Part shown: positions 29,223 through 37,310 of the stretch, piece by piece
Position numbering within the stretch: position 1 is the stretch's first letter
How the letters are laid out: the number at the start of each line of letters is the position of its first letter
From: Marinobacter subterrani
GTDB lineage: Bacteria; Pseudomonadota; Gammaproteobacteria; Pseudomonadales; Oleiphilaceae
Direction: 5' to 3'
Assembly: GCF_001045555.1 (NCBI RefSeq)
Contig: NZ_LFBU01000001.1
Span: 3,038,001 to 3,102,000 of the forward strand
Length of the DNA stretch: 64,000 bases
The notes under the pieces: generated by a model
The model's input: only the letters and a program-made list of their open reading frames with translations
Databases searched by the model: none
Told to the model about the DNA's origin: nothing
Translations under genes and position numbers: made by a program

Positions 29223-29402
29223 GGGGGAGGTTCCCCTTCAGGACTGTCTGTGGCCATGGATGGCCACAGCCAAGCGCACATGGGTGAGGCCGAGCGCTTA
29301 TGAAGCGAAGCTTCATGCGACAGCCGAACGACTGCAATCTATGATTGCAGGCTGGACCCGCATGCGGGTGCTCGTAGCGTGTCCTGAAGGGGAACCTCCC
29401 CC
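29223..29402. repeat. 180-bp structured inverted-repeat element
   Basis: Outer arms 29223-29244 and 29381-29402 are perfect over 22 bases. Inside are at least four more hairpins: TGTGGCCA/TGGCCACA near 29250-29269, TGAAGC/GCTTCA near 29299-29313, CTGCAATC/GATTGCAG near 29332-29350 and ACCCGC/GCGGGT near 29356-29369. Bases 29253-29277 share a patterned core, in inverted orientation, with 39924-39948. It may be a MITE-like repeat or a structured RNA. No transposase is present. Confidence 0.8.
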
Positions 29403-29436
29403 GTGCGACACCCCCACAGGGACGAGGGCTTTTCTT

Positions 29437-30888
29437 TTAGAAACCTCTCGGCACGGTTTGGGCTTCCACAAACTCGAACAGACCTTCCAGGCCGCCTTCC
29501 CGGCCAATACCAGAAGCCTTCATGCCACCAAACGGCGCTTCCGGCGTCGGGCCGGTGCCAGTGTTCCAGCCGCAGTGGCCGAAACGCAGGCCGGCAGCCA
29601 CACGCTGGGCGCGCTCGGCATCGCCGGTGAACACGTAGGAAGCCAGGCCGAACTCGGTGTCGTTACCGGCATCGATGACTTCCTCCTCCGTGCGGAACAG
29701 GGCCATGGGCACCAACGGGCCGAAGGTCTCTTCCTGGTAGCAGTACATGTCGCGGTTGATTCCCTGAACCACCGTGGGCGGGAAGAACAGGTTGCCATTC
29801 AGATCGCCAGGCTGCTTGCCGGCGACCAGCTTCGCGCCTTTATCGAGAGCATCCTCAAGGTGACGCTTCACTTTGTCGAAGCCGGCCTGGTTGATCAGCG
29901 GCCCGAGATCCACATCGCCGTTGATGCCGTCACCGACGGTCATCTTGTTGACCCGCTCGGCAAGCTTCTGGCCAAAGGCATCGGCTACCTTCTCGTGCAC
30001 GAAGATCCGGTTGGCGCAGACGCAGGTCTGGCCGCCACCGCGGAATTTGTTGGCGATCAGGTTGTCGGCGGCCGCGTCCAGGTCGGCATCGTCAAAGACG
30101 ATGAACGGCGCGTTACCACCCAGCTCAAGGGCCAGCTTCTTGACCTGCTCGGCGGTGTCGACGAGCAACTTGCGGCCCACTTCGGTTGAACCGGTGAAGC
30201 TGAGCATGGGTACATCGGGACTTTCGCACAGCACCTTGCCGATCACACTGGCCTTGCCCATCACCAGATTGACCATGCCGTCCGGCATGTCGGTGTGTTT
30301 GTCCATCAGGGTGAACAGGGCAATCATGGTCAGCGGGGTTTCACTGGCCGGTTTGATCACGGACGGGCAACCTGCCGCCAGTGCCGCTGAGAGTTTCTTG
30401 GCGATCATGCCGATGGGGAAGTTCCAGGGCGTGATCAGGCCGGCCACACCGATCGGCCGGTAATGCACAGTCCAGGTGCAGTCCTTGGGCTTTTCCGGGA
30501 TGGTGTGGGCGTCCAGTGCCTGTATGTGCTTGGAGCAGTAGTCGAAAAAGCCGGCCGCGTAATCCACTTCACCCTGGGCTTCCTGCAGCGGTTTTCCATG
30601 CTCCATGCAGAGAATCCGGCCAACCTCTTCCTTGTTGGCTTTCAGGGCGTCCCGAATGTCTTCGAGCCATTTTCGGCGGGTTTCAATCGAATACGGACTG
30701 GTCAGTTTCAGGGCTGATTTGCCGGCAGCCACAGCCGCCAGAATGTCCTGCTCCGGCATTGACGGTACTTTCGCGATGACTTTACCGGTGGCGGGATTGT
30801 AGACATCAAAGGTATTGCCTTCAGCAGTGTCTGTCCAGCGACCGCCAATGTAGCCAGTCATTTTTTCCAAAAGTGGTGACTCAATCAT
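29437..30888 (-). CDS. gabD: Succinate-semialdehyde dehydrogenase (NADP+), GabD type
   Basis: An aldehyde dehydrogenase of 483 aa oxidising succinate semialdehyde to succinate at the end of 4-aminobutyrate breakdown. The catalytic cysteine is in GGGQTCVCANR near 288, the general base in LELGGNAPFIVFDDAD near 255, and the second cysteine after QTC is typical of the GabD group. ATG 30888 has AGGAGC before it; the open frame upstream is not coding-like. Length matches E. coli GabD (482). No gabT is adjacent, so related glutarate or plant-polyamine semialdehyde substrates remain possible. Confidence 0.9.
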   Translation of the reverse strand: MIESPLLEKMTGYIGGRWTDTAEGNTFDVYNPATGKVIAKVPSMPEQDILAAVAAGKSALKLTSPYSIETRRKWLEDIRDALKANKEEVGRILCMEHGKPLQEAQGEVDYAAGFFDYCSKHIQALDAHTIPEKPKDCTWTVHYRPIGVAGLITPWNFPIGMIAKKLSAALAAGCPSVIKPASETPLTMIALFTLMDKHTDMPDGMVNLVMGKASVIGKVLCESPDVPMLSFTGSTEVGRKLLVDTAEQVKKLALELGGNAPFIVFDDADLDAAADNLIANKFRGGGQTCVCANRIFVHEKVADAFGQKLAERVNKMTVGDGINGDVDLGPLINQAGFDKVKRHLEDALDKGAKLVAGKQPGDLNGNLFFPPTVVQGINRDMYCYQEETFGPLVPMALFRTEEEVIDAGNDTEFGLASYVFTGDAERAQRVAAGLRFGHCGWNTGTGPTPEAPFGGMKASGIGREGGLEGLFEFVEAQTVPRGF

Positions 30889-31059
30889 CTTGGCTCCTTT
30901 TCGGTGTTTGGCGGCGTCCCTTGCGGGACGGCATTGCGTCATTGGCTTATGTCTTTCATAGTGAGTGTTGTGGCTGAGCCTGTAAAGTCAAGGGCCGGCT
31001 ATTGATCATCCTCCGACCGTGCCTATACTCGGAGAACCAGACATCCAGGAGGCCAGGCC

Positions 31060-32073
31060 ATGAAAGCATTTTTCCATCCTGCACAGGACCAGCACATTCC
31101 CAAGACCTACTTCACGCGGGGCCAGATGCGCCAGCCCCAGGAAGTGCCGGACCGCACCGAGCAGATGCTGAATGGCCTGAAGCAAATGGGTGTTTCCGTG
31201 CTTCAGCCGGCCGACCAGGGCGCCGGCCCCATTTCAAAGGTTCATGATCTGGGCTATCTGCGTTTCCTGGAATCCGCCCATCGCCGCTGGAAAGAAATGG
31301 GAGACTGGGGTGACGAGGTGATGTCGAACATCTTTGTCCGCTCGCCCAACCATCTCACCGGCATTCTGGCCGAAGCCGCCCGATACCAGGCGGATGGCAG
31401 TTCGCCGATTGGCGAGAACACCTGGCACGCCGCCTACTGGTCTGCCCAGACGGCGCTCGGGGCCGCCGACGCCCTGATTGCCGGTGAGCGCACTTCCTAC
31501 GCCGTGTGTCGCCCGCCCGGGCATCATGCCCGCAGGGACGCCGCCGGGGGCTTCTGCTACCTGAACAATGCCGCGATTGCCGCCGAGCACATGAAAAGCC
31601 GGTTCCCGAAAATCGTGATTCTCGACACCGACATGCACCACGGCCAGGGTGTTCAGGAGATCTTCTACGACCGGAGTGATGTGCTCTATATCTCCATCCA
31701 CGGCGACCCCACCAATTTCTACCCGGTGGTCACCGGCTATGAAAACGAACGGGGCGAAGGTGACGGTTTCGGCTACAACATCAATATGCCCATGCCCCAT
31801 GGCTCATCGGAGGATGATTTCTTCGCGAAACTGGACGAAGCCCTGGCGGCCATCAAACTGTTCCAGCCCGATGCGCTGGTTCTCGCGCTCGGTTTTGACA
31901 TCTACAAGGACGATCCCCAGGCCAAGGTGTCGGTGTCTTCGGAAGGCTTTTGCAAGCTCAGTACCCGGGTGCGCCAGTTGGGCCTGCCGATGCTGGTGGT
32001 CCAGGAAGGGGGTTATGATCTGGACACCCTCAGCGAGAATGTCCAGCAGTTCTTCAAGGGGCTGGAAGGCTGA
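31060..32073 (+). CDS. Histone deacetylase-family acetylpolyamine amidohydrolase
   Basis: A zinc hydrolase of 337 aa in the HDAC superfamily. The active-site pair H155-H156 is in RPPGHHARRD, zinc ligands D191 and H193 are in DTDMHHGQG, and the third ligand D is in LGFDIYKDDP near 280. The insertion around 95-125 with PIGENTW resembles the lid of bacterial acetylpolyamine amidohydrolases, which narrows the channel to acetylated polyamines. AGGAGG lies 11 bases before ATG 31060. It is divergent from gabD, which fits shared polyamine/GABA catabolism. Confidence 0.9.
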   Translation: MKAFFHPAQDQHIPKTYFTRGQMRQPQEVPDRTEQMLNGLKQMGVSVLQPADQGAGPISKVHDLGYLRFLESAHRRWKEMGDWGDEVMSNIFVRSPNHLTGILAEAARYQADGSSPIGENTWHAAYWSAQTALGAADALIAGERTSYAVCRPPGHHARRDAAGGFCYLNNAAIAAEHMKSRFPKIVILDTDMHHGQGVQEIFYDRSDVLYISIHGDPTNFYPVVTGYENERGEGDGFGYNINMPMPHGSSEDDFFAKLDEALAAIKLFQPDALVLALGFDIYKDDPQAKVSVSSEGFCKLSTRVRQLGLPMLVVQEGGYDLDTLSENVQQFFKGLEG

Positions 32074-32077
32074 AATC

Positions 32078-33532
32078 TCAGAGGGCGGGCGCGTATACCT
32101 TGACGTTTTCGTGCCCCTCGGCTTTCAGGTGCCCCGCATGCATCCGGCTCATGGTGCCGTGATCGCAATACAGCAGGTAATGGCGATTTCCGGGCAGGCC
32201 TGACATCTGCTGGTTCAGTTCGTAGAAGGGTATCTGCAGGATTTCATTGCTGGTCAGCTCCAGCGGCGACAGTTCGCCCTCCAAGGGATGGCGCACGTCG
32301 ATGATCACGTCATCGACCGCAGGTGTCCTCACCAGTTCGATGTCCTCCGGCGTAACCTTGGTGTCAAGCAACCGGTTCACCGGCGTTTCCTCCCGGGTTT
32401 CAATGGCGGTTGCCAGCACCGTGGTGTCCATCCGGGCTTCATCTTCCTCCACCCGATGCAGTCTTGCGCGGGTCGCCGGCTTCCGGGAGATCACGCCGCA
32501 GTATTCGGGCATGGTGCGGGCATAGGATTCGGTGCCGATGTCCCGGGCAATCCGGATAATGGATTCCTTGTCCATGGACACCAGCGGGCGCAGAACCACT
32601 TCGTCGCTGGCACGGTCCACGACGTTCAGGTTGCTCAGGGTCTGGCTCGACACCTGGGCCACGGCATCACCGGTGACCAGGCCAAGCGAATTATTCTTGC
32701 GGGCAATCTCCGCCGCTGCCTTGAGCATCTGACGTTTCAGCACCACGCCCCAATGGCGATGACTCACCGACCGCATGATCTCGGCCACCACGCCCTCAAA
32801 CGGCACGGAGATAAACTTGGCACTGTGCGAGGCGCCATACCGGTCCCAGAGGTAATACACCACCTGGCGCACGCCAACCTCGTGGGCAGGGCCACCGAGG
32901 TTGAAAAACAGAAAGTGATTGCGAAGCCCCCGCCGCATCATCAGGTACGCCGCTACCGAGGAATCGTAGCCTCCGGAAATCAAAGTAAGCACATTTTCGA
33001 CACTGCCCAGGGGATAACCGCCCAACCCCCGGTGCTTGCGATGGGCAATATGGAACTGATCGCCCTGGACTTCGATGCGCACCTCAACCTGCGGTGATTT
33101 CAGGTCAACCCCGGCAGCGCCGGATGCCTGCATCAGTGCAGCACCGACGGTCCTCTCCAGATCAATGGAGCGGAAGCTGTGCTCGCCGTGGCGCCGTGCC
33201 CTGACCGCGAAGGTCTTGCCGGCCAATCGCCCTAAGAATGCTTCGACTGCCTTTTGCGCAACGTCATCAAGGCTGACCAGCGGAAACACACCGATTTCCT
33301 GAATGGTGGAAATGCCCGGAATGCGCAACAGGGCATCGACCACCGGCCCGGACAGCCCGCGGCCATCGGGCACCTGCACATCCACCCGGTCCCAACTGCC
33401 TTCAACCTGGATTTCCGGGTCGAGCCGGGCCAGCAACTTGCGGATGTTCTGCCGCAAATGGCGCATCTGTTGACGGCGAACGGGCTTGCTTTTGATGGCT
33501 ACTTCCGGAGCGGGACGAATCAGCAGTTTCAT
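32078..33532 (-). CDS. thiI: tRNA 4-thiouridine synthase ThiI
   Basis: ThiI makes s4U8 in tRNA and passes sulfur for thiamine thiazole in gammaproteobacteria. The 484-aa product has the NFLD and THUMP domains (about 1-165), the PP-loop ATPase motif SGGYDSSVA near 183-191 and a C-terminal rhodanese domain with the catalytic Cys in LLYCDHGTMS near 456. The rhodanese domain indicates the longer enterobacterial type able to serve thiazole synthesis. ATG 33532 gives the canonical MKLLIRP start. It is divergent from ppnN and converges on the deacetylase gene. Confidence 0.95.
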   Translation of the reverse strand: MKLLIRPAPEVAIKSKPVRRQQMRHLRQNIRKLLARLDPEIQVEGSWDRVDVQVPDGRGLSGPVVDALLRIPGISTIQEIGVFPLVSLDDVAQKAVEAFLGRLAGKTFAVRARRHGEHSFRSIDLERTVGAALMQASGAAGVDLKSPQVEVRIEVQGDQFHIAHRKHRGLGGYPLGSVENVLTLISGGYDSSVAAYLMMRRGLRNHFLFFNLGGPAHEVGVRQVVYYLWDRYGASHSAKFISVPFEGVVAEIMRSVSHRHWGVVLKRQMLKAAAEIARKNNSLGLVTGDAVAQVSSQTLSNLNVVDRASDEVVLRPLVSMDKESIIRIARDIGTESYARTMPEYCGVISRKPATRARLHRVEEDEARMDTTVLATAIETREETPVNRLLDTKVTPEDIELVRTPAVDDVIIDVRHPLEGELSPLELTSNEILQIPFYELNQQMSGLPGNRHYLLYCDHGTMSRMHAGHLKAEGHENVKVYAPAL

Positions 33533-33642
33533 AAATCGGAATTTTGTCGGGTGGCGTATGAACGTGAAAGCGCTTAGTGTAACGTTTTGACTCCTTGCCT
33601 CAAAATCAGGCATTGCCGCAACATTCAGGAGCGTTACCGTTA

Positions 33643-35025
33643 ATGCAGGAAATGACCATCAATGCCCTGGTTTCCCCTGAGGGCAGCCTTGAAATTCTTT
33701 CCAACCACGAGGTCAACCGGCTCAAGGATCGCAGCGAGGGTGGTCTCTATCGCCTCTTCCGCCAGTGTGCGCTCGCGGTTCTGAACACCGGCATAGAAAC
33801 CGACGACTGCAAGACCCTGATGGAATCCCATGCCGACTTCGATGTCCGGCTGGTACCGCAGCCCCGGGGCCTGAAGCTGGAACTGATCAATGCCCCGGCC
33901 CATGCCTTTGTGGATGGGGAAATGCTGAGGGCATTCCGGGAGCACCTTTTTTCGGTGCTCAGGGATATCATTTACTCGCACTCCATTCCCCAGTCGGCCG
34001 CTGGCTTCCAGCGCGATGACCCGGAAGACATTACCAATTACGTTTTCCACATCCTGCGCAATGCGCGGGTGCTAGAGGCCGGCCGGCAGCCCGACCTGGT
34101 GGTGTGCTGGGGCGGCCACTCGATCGGTCAGGAAGAATATCAGTACAGCAAGGAAGTGGGCCACCAACTGGGCCTGAGATCCCTGAGCATCTGCACTGGT
34201 TGCGGGCCGGGCGCGATGAAGGGCCCCATGAAGGGTGCCACCATTGGCCATGCCAAGCAGCGGGTAAAGAATGGCCGCTACATTGGCATCACCGAGCCCG
34301 GCATCATCGGTGCCGAGGCGCCGAACCCCATCGTGAATGAACTGGTGATCATGCCGGACATTGAAAAACGCCTGGAGGCGTTCGTCCGCTGCGGCCACGG
34401 GGTGATTGTGTTCCCGGGCGGTGTCGGTACCGCTGAGGAAATTCTTTACCTGCTGGGCATTCTGCTGCACCCGGACAATGTTGATCTGCCCTTCCCGGTG
34501 GTCTTCACCGGCCAGCAGGAGAATGCCGAGTATTTCGAGATGATCGACCGGTTCATCCGCAACGCGCTGGGCGACGAGGCAGCCAGCAAATATGAAATCA
34601 TCATTGATGATCCGGTGCGTGTCGCACAGACCATGAAAAAAGGCATGAAGGAGGTGGAAACCTTCCGGCGCGCCATGCAGGACGCATATTATTTCAACTG
34701 GATGCTGAAAATCGATCCGGTGTTCCAGTTACCCTTTGAGCCGAATCACGACAATATGCGGGCGCTTGAGCTGCACCGGGACCAGCCCGTGCACCTGATC
34801 GCCGCCAACCTGCGCAAGGCCTTCAGCGGTATCGTTGCCGGGAATGTCAAGGAAGGAGGAATCCGCCAGGTTCAGGAGAAGGGACCGTTTGAGATTGCCG
34901 GTGACCCGAGCCTGATCAGGCCGCTGGAAGCCATGCTGGAGCAGTTTGTTGCGCAGAACCGGATGAAGCTGCCGGGCTCTTCGGCCTATCGACCCAGTTA
35001 CCGGATTGTCAGCGGAGCGACCTGA
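33643..35025 (+). CDS. ppnN: Nucleotide 5'-monophosphate nucleosidase PpnN
   Basis: PpnN (YgdH) cleaves purine nucleotides to base and ribose 5-phosphate, and is activated by (p)ppGpp in E. coli. The 460-aa product carries the LOG-type core (CTGCGPGAMKGPMKGA near 183 and PGGVGTAEEILYLLG near 263), flanked by PpnN-specific N- and C-terminal domains such as LKLELINAPAHAFVDG and FSGIVAGNVKEGGIRQ. ATG 33643 follows AGGAG; ATG 33652 is possible. The C-terminal KLPGSSAY matches E. coli PpnN closely. Confidence 0.93.
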   Translation: MQEMTINALVSPEGSLEILSNHEVNRLKDRSEGGLYRLFRQCALAVLNTGIETDDCKTLMESHADFDVRLVPQPRGLKLELINAPAHAFVDGEMLRAFREHLFSVLRDIIYSHSIPQSAAGFQRDDPEDITNYVFHILRNARVLEAGRQPDLVVCWGGHSIGQEEYQYSKEVGHQLGLRSLSICTGCGPGAMKGPMKGATIGHAKQRVKNGRYIGITEPGIIGAEAPNPIVNELVIMPDIEKRLEAFVRCGHGVIVFPGGVGTAEEILYLLGILLHPDNVDLPFPVVFTGQQENAEYFEMIDRFIRNALGDEAASKYEIIIDDPVRVAQTMKKGMKEVETFRRAMQDAYYFNWMLKIDPVFQLPFEPNHDNMRALELHRDQPVHLIAANLRKAFSGIVAGNVKEGGIRQVQEKGPFEIAGDPSLIRPLEAMLEQFVAQNRMKLPGSSAYRPSYRIVSGAT

Positions 35026-35057
35026 GCCGCACCACTGACCGGTAGGTCAGAGCGGCT
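35025..35057. terminator. Convergent hairpin between ppnN and cytochrome gene
   Basis: AGCCGC (35025-35030) pairs with GCGGCT (35052-35057), enclosing CTGACC/GGTCAG (35035-35040, 35045-35050) with a GGTA loop. It sits exactly between two convergent stops. It has no T-run, so its role in ending transcripts is inferred from position. Confidence 0.45.
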
Positions 35058-35392
35058 TACTTGCCGCCGCCTGCAGGGAGGCTGGACCAGTATGCCGCCA
35101 GGTTGGCAATGTCTTCATCGCTCAGGGCAGCCGCCTGGCCCTGCATGATGACCGCCTGGCCACCAGTGCGCTGCTTGTTCTTGTAGGCCTTGAGTGCCAA
35201 CACCAGGTATTGCTCGTTCTGGCCGGCCAGGTTCGGGTAGGTTGGGATCTGTGCGATGCCATTGGCGCCGTGACAGGCAGCGCAGACAGCCGCCTTGGCT
35301 TTACCGGCAGCAAGATCAGCCGCCGAAGCTACCGCAGGAAGCGCAGCGCCGAAGGCAAGAATTCCCGCAACAGCGTAGTGTTTCAGATTCAT
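35057..35392 (-). CDS. Small periplasmic c-type cytochrome
   Basis: A class I cytochrome c of 111 aa with a Sec signal peptide ending AVASAA near residue 25. The haem-binding motif CAACH is at 37-41, and a methionine in VIMQGQA near 83 is the likely distal ligand. It resembles half of a cytochrome c4 or a cytochrome c-553, and would shuttle electrons in the periplasm. ATG 35392; the 227-bp gap upstream (35393-35619) holds its promoter, a TGGCCGG/CCGGCCA hairpin at 35424-35446 and that of the divergent hydratase gene. Confidence 0.9.
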   Translation of the reverse strand: MNLKHYAVAGILAFGAALPAVASAADLAAGKAKAAVCAACHGANGIAQIPTYPNLAGQNEQYLVLALKAYKNKQRTGGQAVIMQGQAAALSDEDIANLAAYWSSLPAGGGK

Positions 35393-35619
35393 GGTTCATT
35401 CCCTCTCATCTTTTTACGATTTTTGGCCGGCAGCCGGGACCGGCCAGTAAACTGACTAGAACTTATAGCACACAGCCCCGGAACCTCAAATGCGATAAAT
35501 CAAGGACCCTCCTTCGACGATCGTCCTCTTTATCTGCGCAGGCGGTTGGGGTGCCATTAGTGAGATAGTACGGCCATTTCGGTACCAAAGATTATTTTCA
35601 TTGTCCGGAGATACACTCA

Positions 35620-36723
35620 ATGCCTGTAGAGGCCCAGGAACTTGTCTGTCGCGAAGGTCACATTGGCCTGCTGACACTGAACTCACCCGGCGCCCTGAAC
35701 GCCCTTTCCGAGCGCATGTTTGAGCAGGCCCAGGAGGCACTGGTCCGCTGGGCCGACGACGATCGGATCTGCCTTGTTGTCCTGCAGGGCGCCGGTGACC
35801 GGGGATTCTGCGCCGGCGGTGATATCCGGGAACTGTACCATGCGCTGCAGGACCCCACCGATCCCGGGAAGCCCGCCCGTGTCTTCCGCCAGGAATACCG
35901 GTTGGATTACTGCCTCCACCGGTTTCCCAAACCCGTTGTTGGGCTTGCCCACGGTATCGTCATGGGCGGTGGCCTGGGCCTGCTTGCCGGGTGCCGGTAC
36001 CGGCTGGTGACGCCGGATCTGACGCTTGCCATGCCAGAAATCAGCATCGGCCTGTTCCCGGATGTCGGGGCCAGTTGGTTCCTGAACCGGCTTCCCGGCC
36101 GACTGGGCCTGTTCATGGGATTGACCGGCGCCCGCCTGAATGCCGCGGACAGCCTTCGCGTCGGCCTGGCCGACCTGGCCATCCTGCCGGAGGATCGCAC
36201 TGCCCTGCTGGAACGGTTGCAGGGCGAGCGCTGGACCGGCCAGGCGGCGGCCGATGACAATCGCCTGTTCCGGCTACTCAATCAGCTCCAGGCCCCGGAT
36301 TACCGGGCGCTGCCGGCAAGCCAGCTGGAGCGGCATGAGCAATACATTGCCCGGCTCAGCGCCGGCGACGAGCTACCGGAGGTCATTGATCAGCTCCTCT
36401 CGGCCGAGGTGGACAGCGAGTGGTGGGCCAGTTGTATGAACACCCTCAGAACGGGATGCCCGGTGTCGGCATGGCTGGTGTGGACACAATTGAAAAAGGC
36501 CCAGCAGATGCCCCTGAGGGATATTTTCCGGATGGAACTGGCCATGGTCTCGGAGTGCATCCGCAGGCCCGACCTGCGCGAGGGCATCCGGGCCCTGGCC
36601 ATCGATAAGGACCGCCAGCCCCGGTGGTCCTATGATCGGCTTGCCGATGTCCCCGAGGCGGTGGTTGCCGCCCATTTCGTGCCGGAATGGGACGACGAAA
36701 CCGACCCGATGGGACTGGAATAG
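35620..36723 (+). CDS. Enoyl-CoA hydratase-family protein, 3-hydroxyisobutyryl-CoA hydrolase-like
   Basis: A crotonase-fold enzyme of 367 aa. The oxyanion-hole segment RGFCAGGDIREL near 64-75 and MPEISIGLFPDVGASWFL near 137-154 match 3-hydroxyisobutyryl-CoA hydrolases of valine breakdown. The C-terminal REGIRALAIDKDRQPRW motif is also typical of that group. The longer length (about 367, against 260 for simple hydratases) supports this. It stands alone, so a role outside valine degradation is possible. GGAG lies ten bases before ATG 35620. Confidence 0.85.
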   Translation: MPVEAQELVCREGHIGLLTLNSPGALNALSERMFEQAQEALVRWADDDRICLVVLQGAGDRGFCAGGDIRELYHALQDPTDPGKPARVFRQEYRLDYCLHRFPKPVVGLAHGIVMGGGLGLLAGCRYRLVTPDLTLAMPEISIGLFPDVGASWFLNRLPGRLGLFMGLTGARLNAADSLRVGLADLAILPEDRTALLERLQGERWTGQAAADDNRLFRLLNQLQAPDYRALPASQLERHEQYIARLSAGDELPEVIDQLLSAEVDSEWWASCMNTLRTGCPVSAWLVWTQLKKAQQMPLRDIFRMELAMVSECIRRPDLREGIRALAIDKDRQPRWSYDRLADVPEAVVAAHFVPEWDDETDPMGLE

Positions 36724-36740
36724 CCTGTCGGCCGCTTTTG

Positions 36741-37238
36741 CTAGAGTGACGCGCCGGCCTGGACCAGCAGCATCTCCAGGTCCCGGCTGTTGTTGGCGCG
36801 GGCGACATCCAGCGCTGTCTTGCCGCTGGCTGAGCGGTAATTCACGTCGGCGCCGGCGGACAGCAGCATTTCGGCGGTTAGCAGATCGCCGCCGGCGACA
36901 ACTTTCATGAGCAGGGATTCCCCACCCTGGCTGACATTGACGTTGGCACCGGCCGACAGCAACACCTTGACCACCGACAAATGCCCGTTCGCCGCGGCGC
37001 GCATCACCGGGGTATAGCCCTGCGAGTCCCGGGCATTGACTCTGGCGCCCGCCGACAGGAGCAGTTGCACTCGCCGTTTTTCACCATTGGCTGCGGCTGA
37101 CACCAGAAGTGCATCAGCCTCGGCCAGGTCCTGCGGTGAGAGCTTTACCGGCTGTTTCTGGGACGCGCATGCGGAGAGAAAGCTGAGCAGAACAAGCACG
37201 ATCAGCGCAAAACGGTGGGAGCCGGTTCCATTGGCCAT
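36741..37238 (-). CDS. Ankyrin-repeat lipoprotein
   Basis: The 165-aa product begins with a lipoprotein signal (FALIVLVLLSFLSACASQ, lipidated Cys near 24), then four to five ankyrin repeats from about 45 to 160 (SAGARVNARDSQGYTPVMRA and similar). Ankyrin proteins act as protein-binding scaffolds; the partner here is unknown. ATG 37238 places the lipobox correctly, whereas the longer frame would bury it. It lies 72 nt downstream of tmcA on the same strand and may be co-transcribed. Confidence 0.85.
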   Translation of the reverse strand: MANGTGSHRFALIVLVLLSFLSACASQKQPVKLSPQDLAEADALLVSAAANGEKRRVQLLLSAGARVNARDSQGYTPVMRAAANGHLSVVKVLLSAGANVNVSQGGESLLMKVVAGGDLLTAEMLLSAGADVNYRSASGKTALDVARANNSRDLEMLLVQAGASL

Positions 37239-37310
37239 AACGAACAATCTCTGTGAATGGATAAGTGGGCCTATTCTGGGCAGCCCGCGCACGGAATTAA
37301 ATCGAGCGGT

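Larger units (their letters stand above)
29047..29436. other. 390-bp gene-free region with two palindromic elements
   Basis: No credible gene lies between gabD and uvrD, both on the minus strand. The region holds a short hairpin (29140-29165) and a larger structured inverted repeat (29223-29402), described separately. The uvrD promoter is expected in 29047-29140, where TATAAC at 29089-29094 lies in AT-rich sequence, though I could not settle a promoter on the minus strand. Confidence 0.6.
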
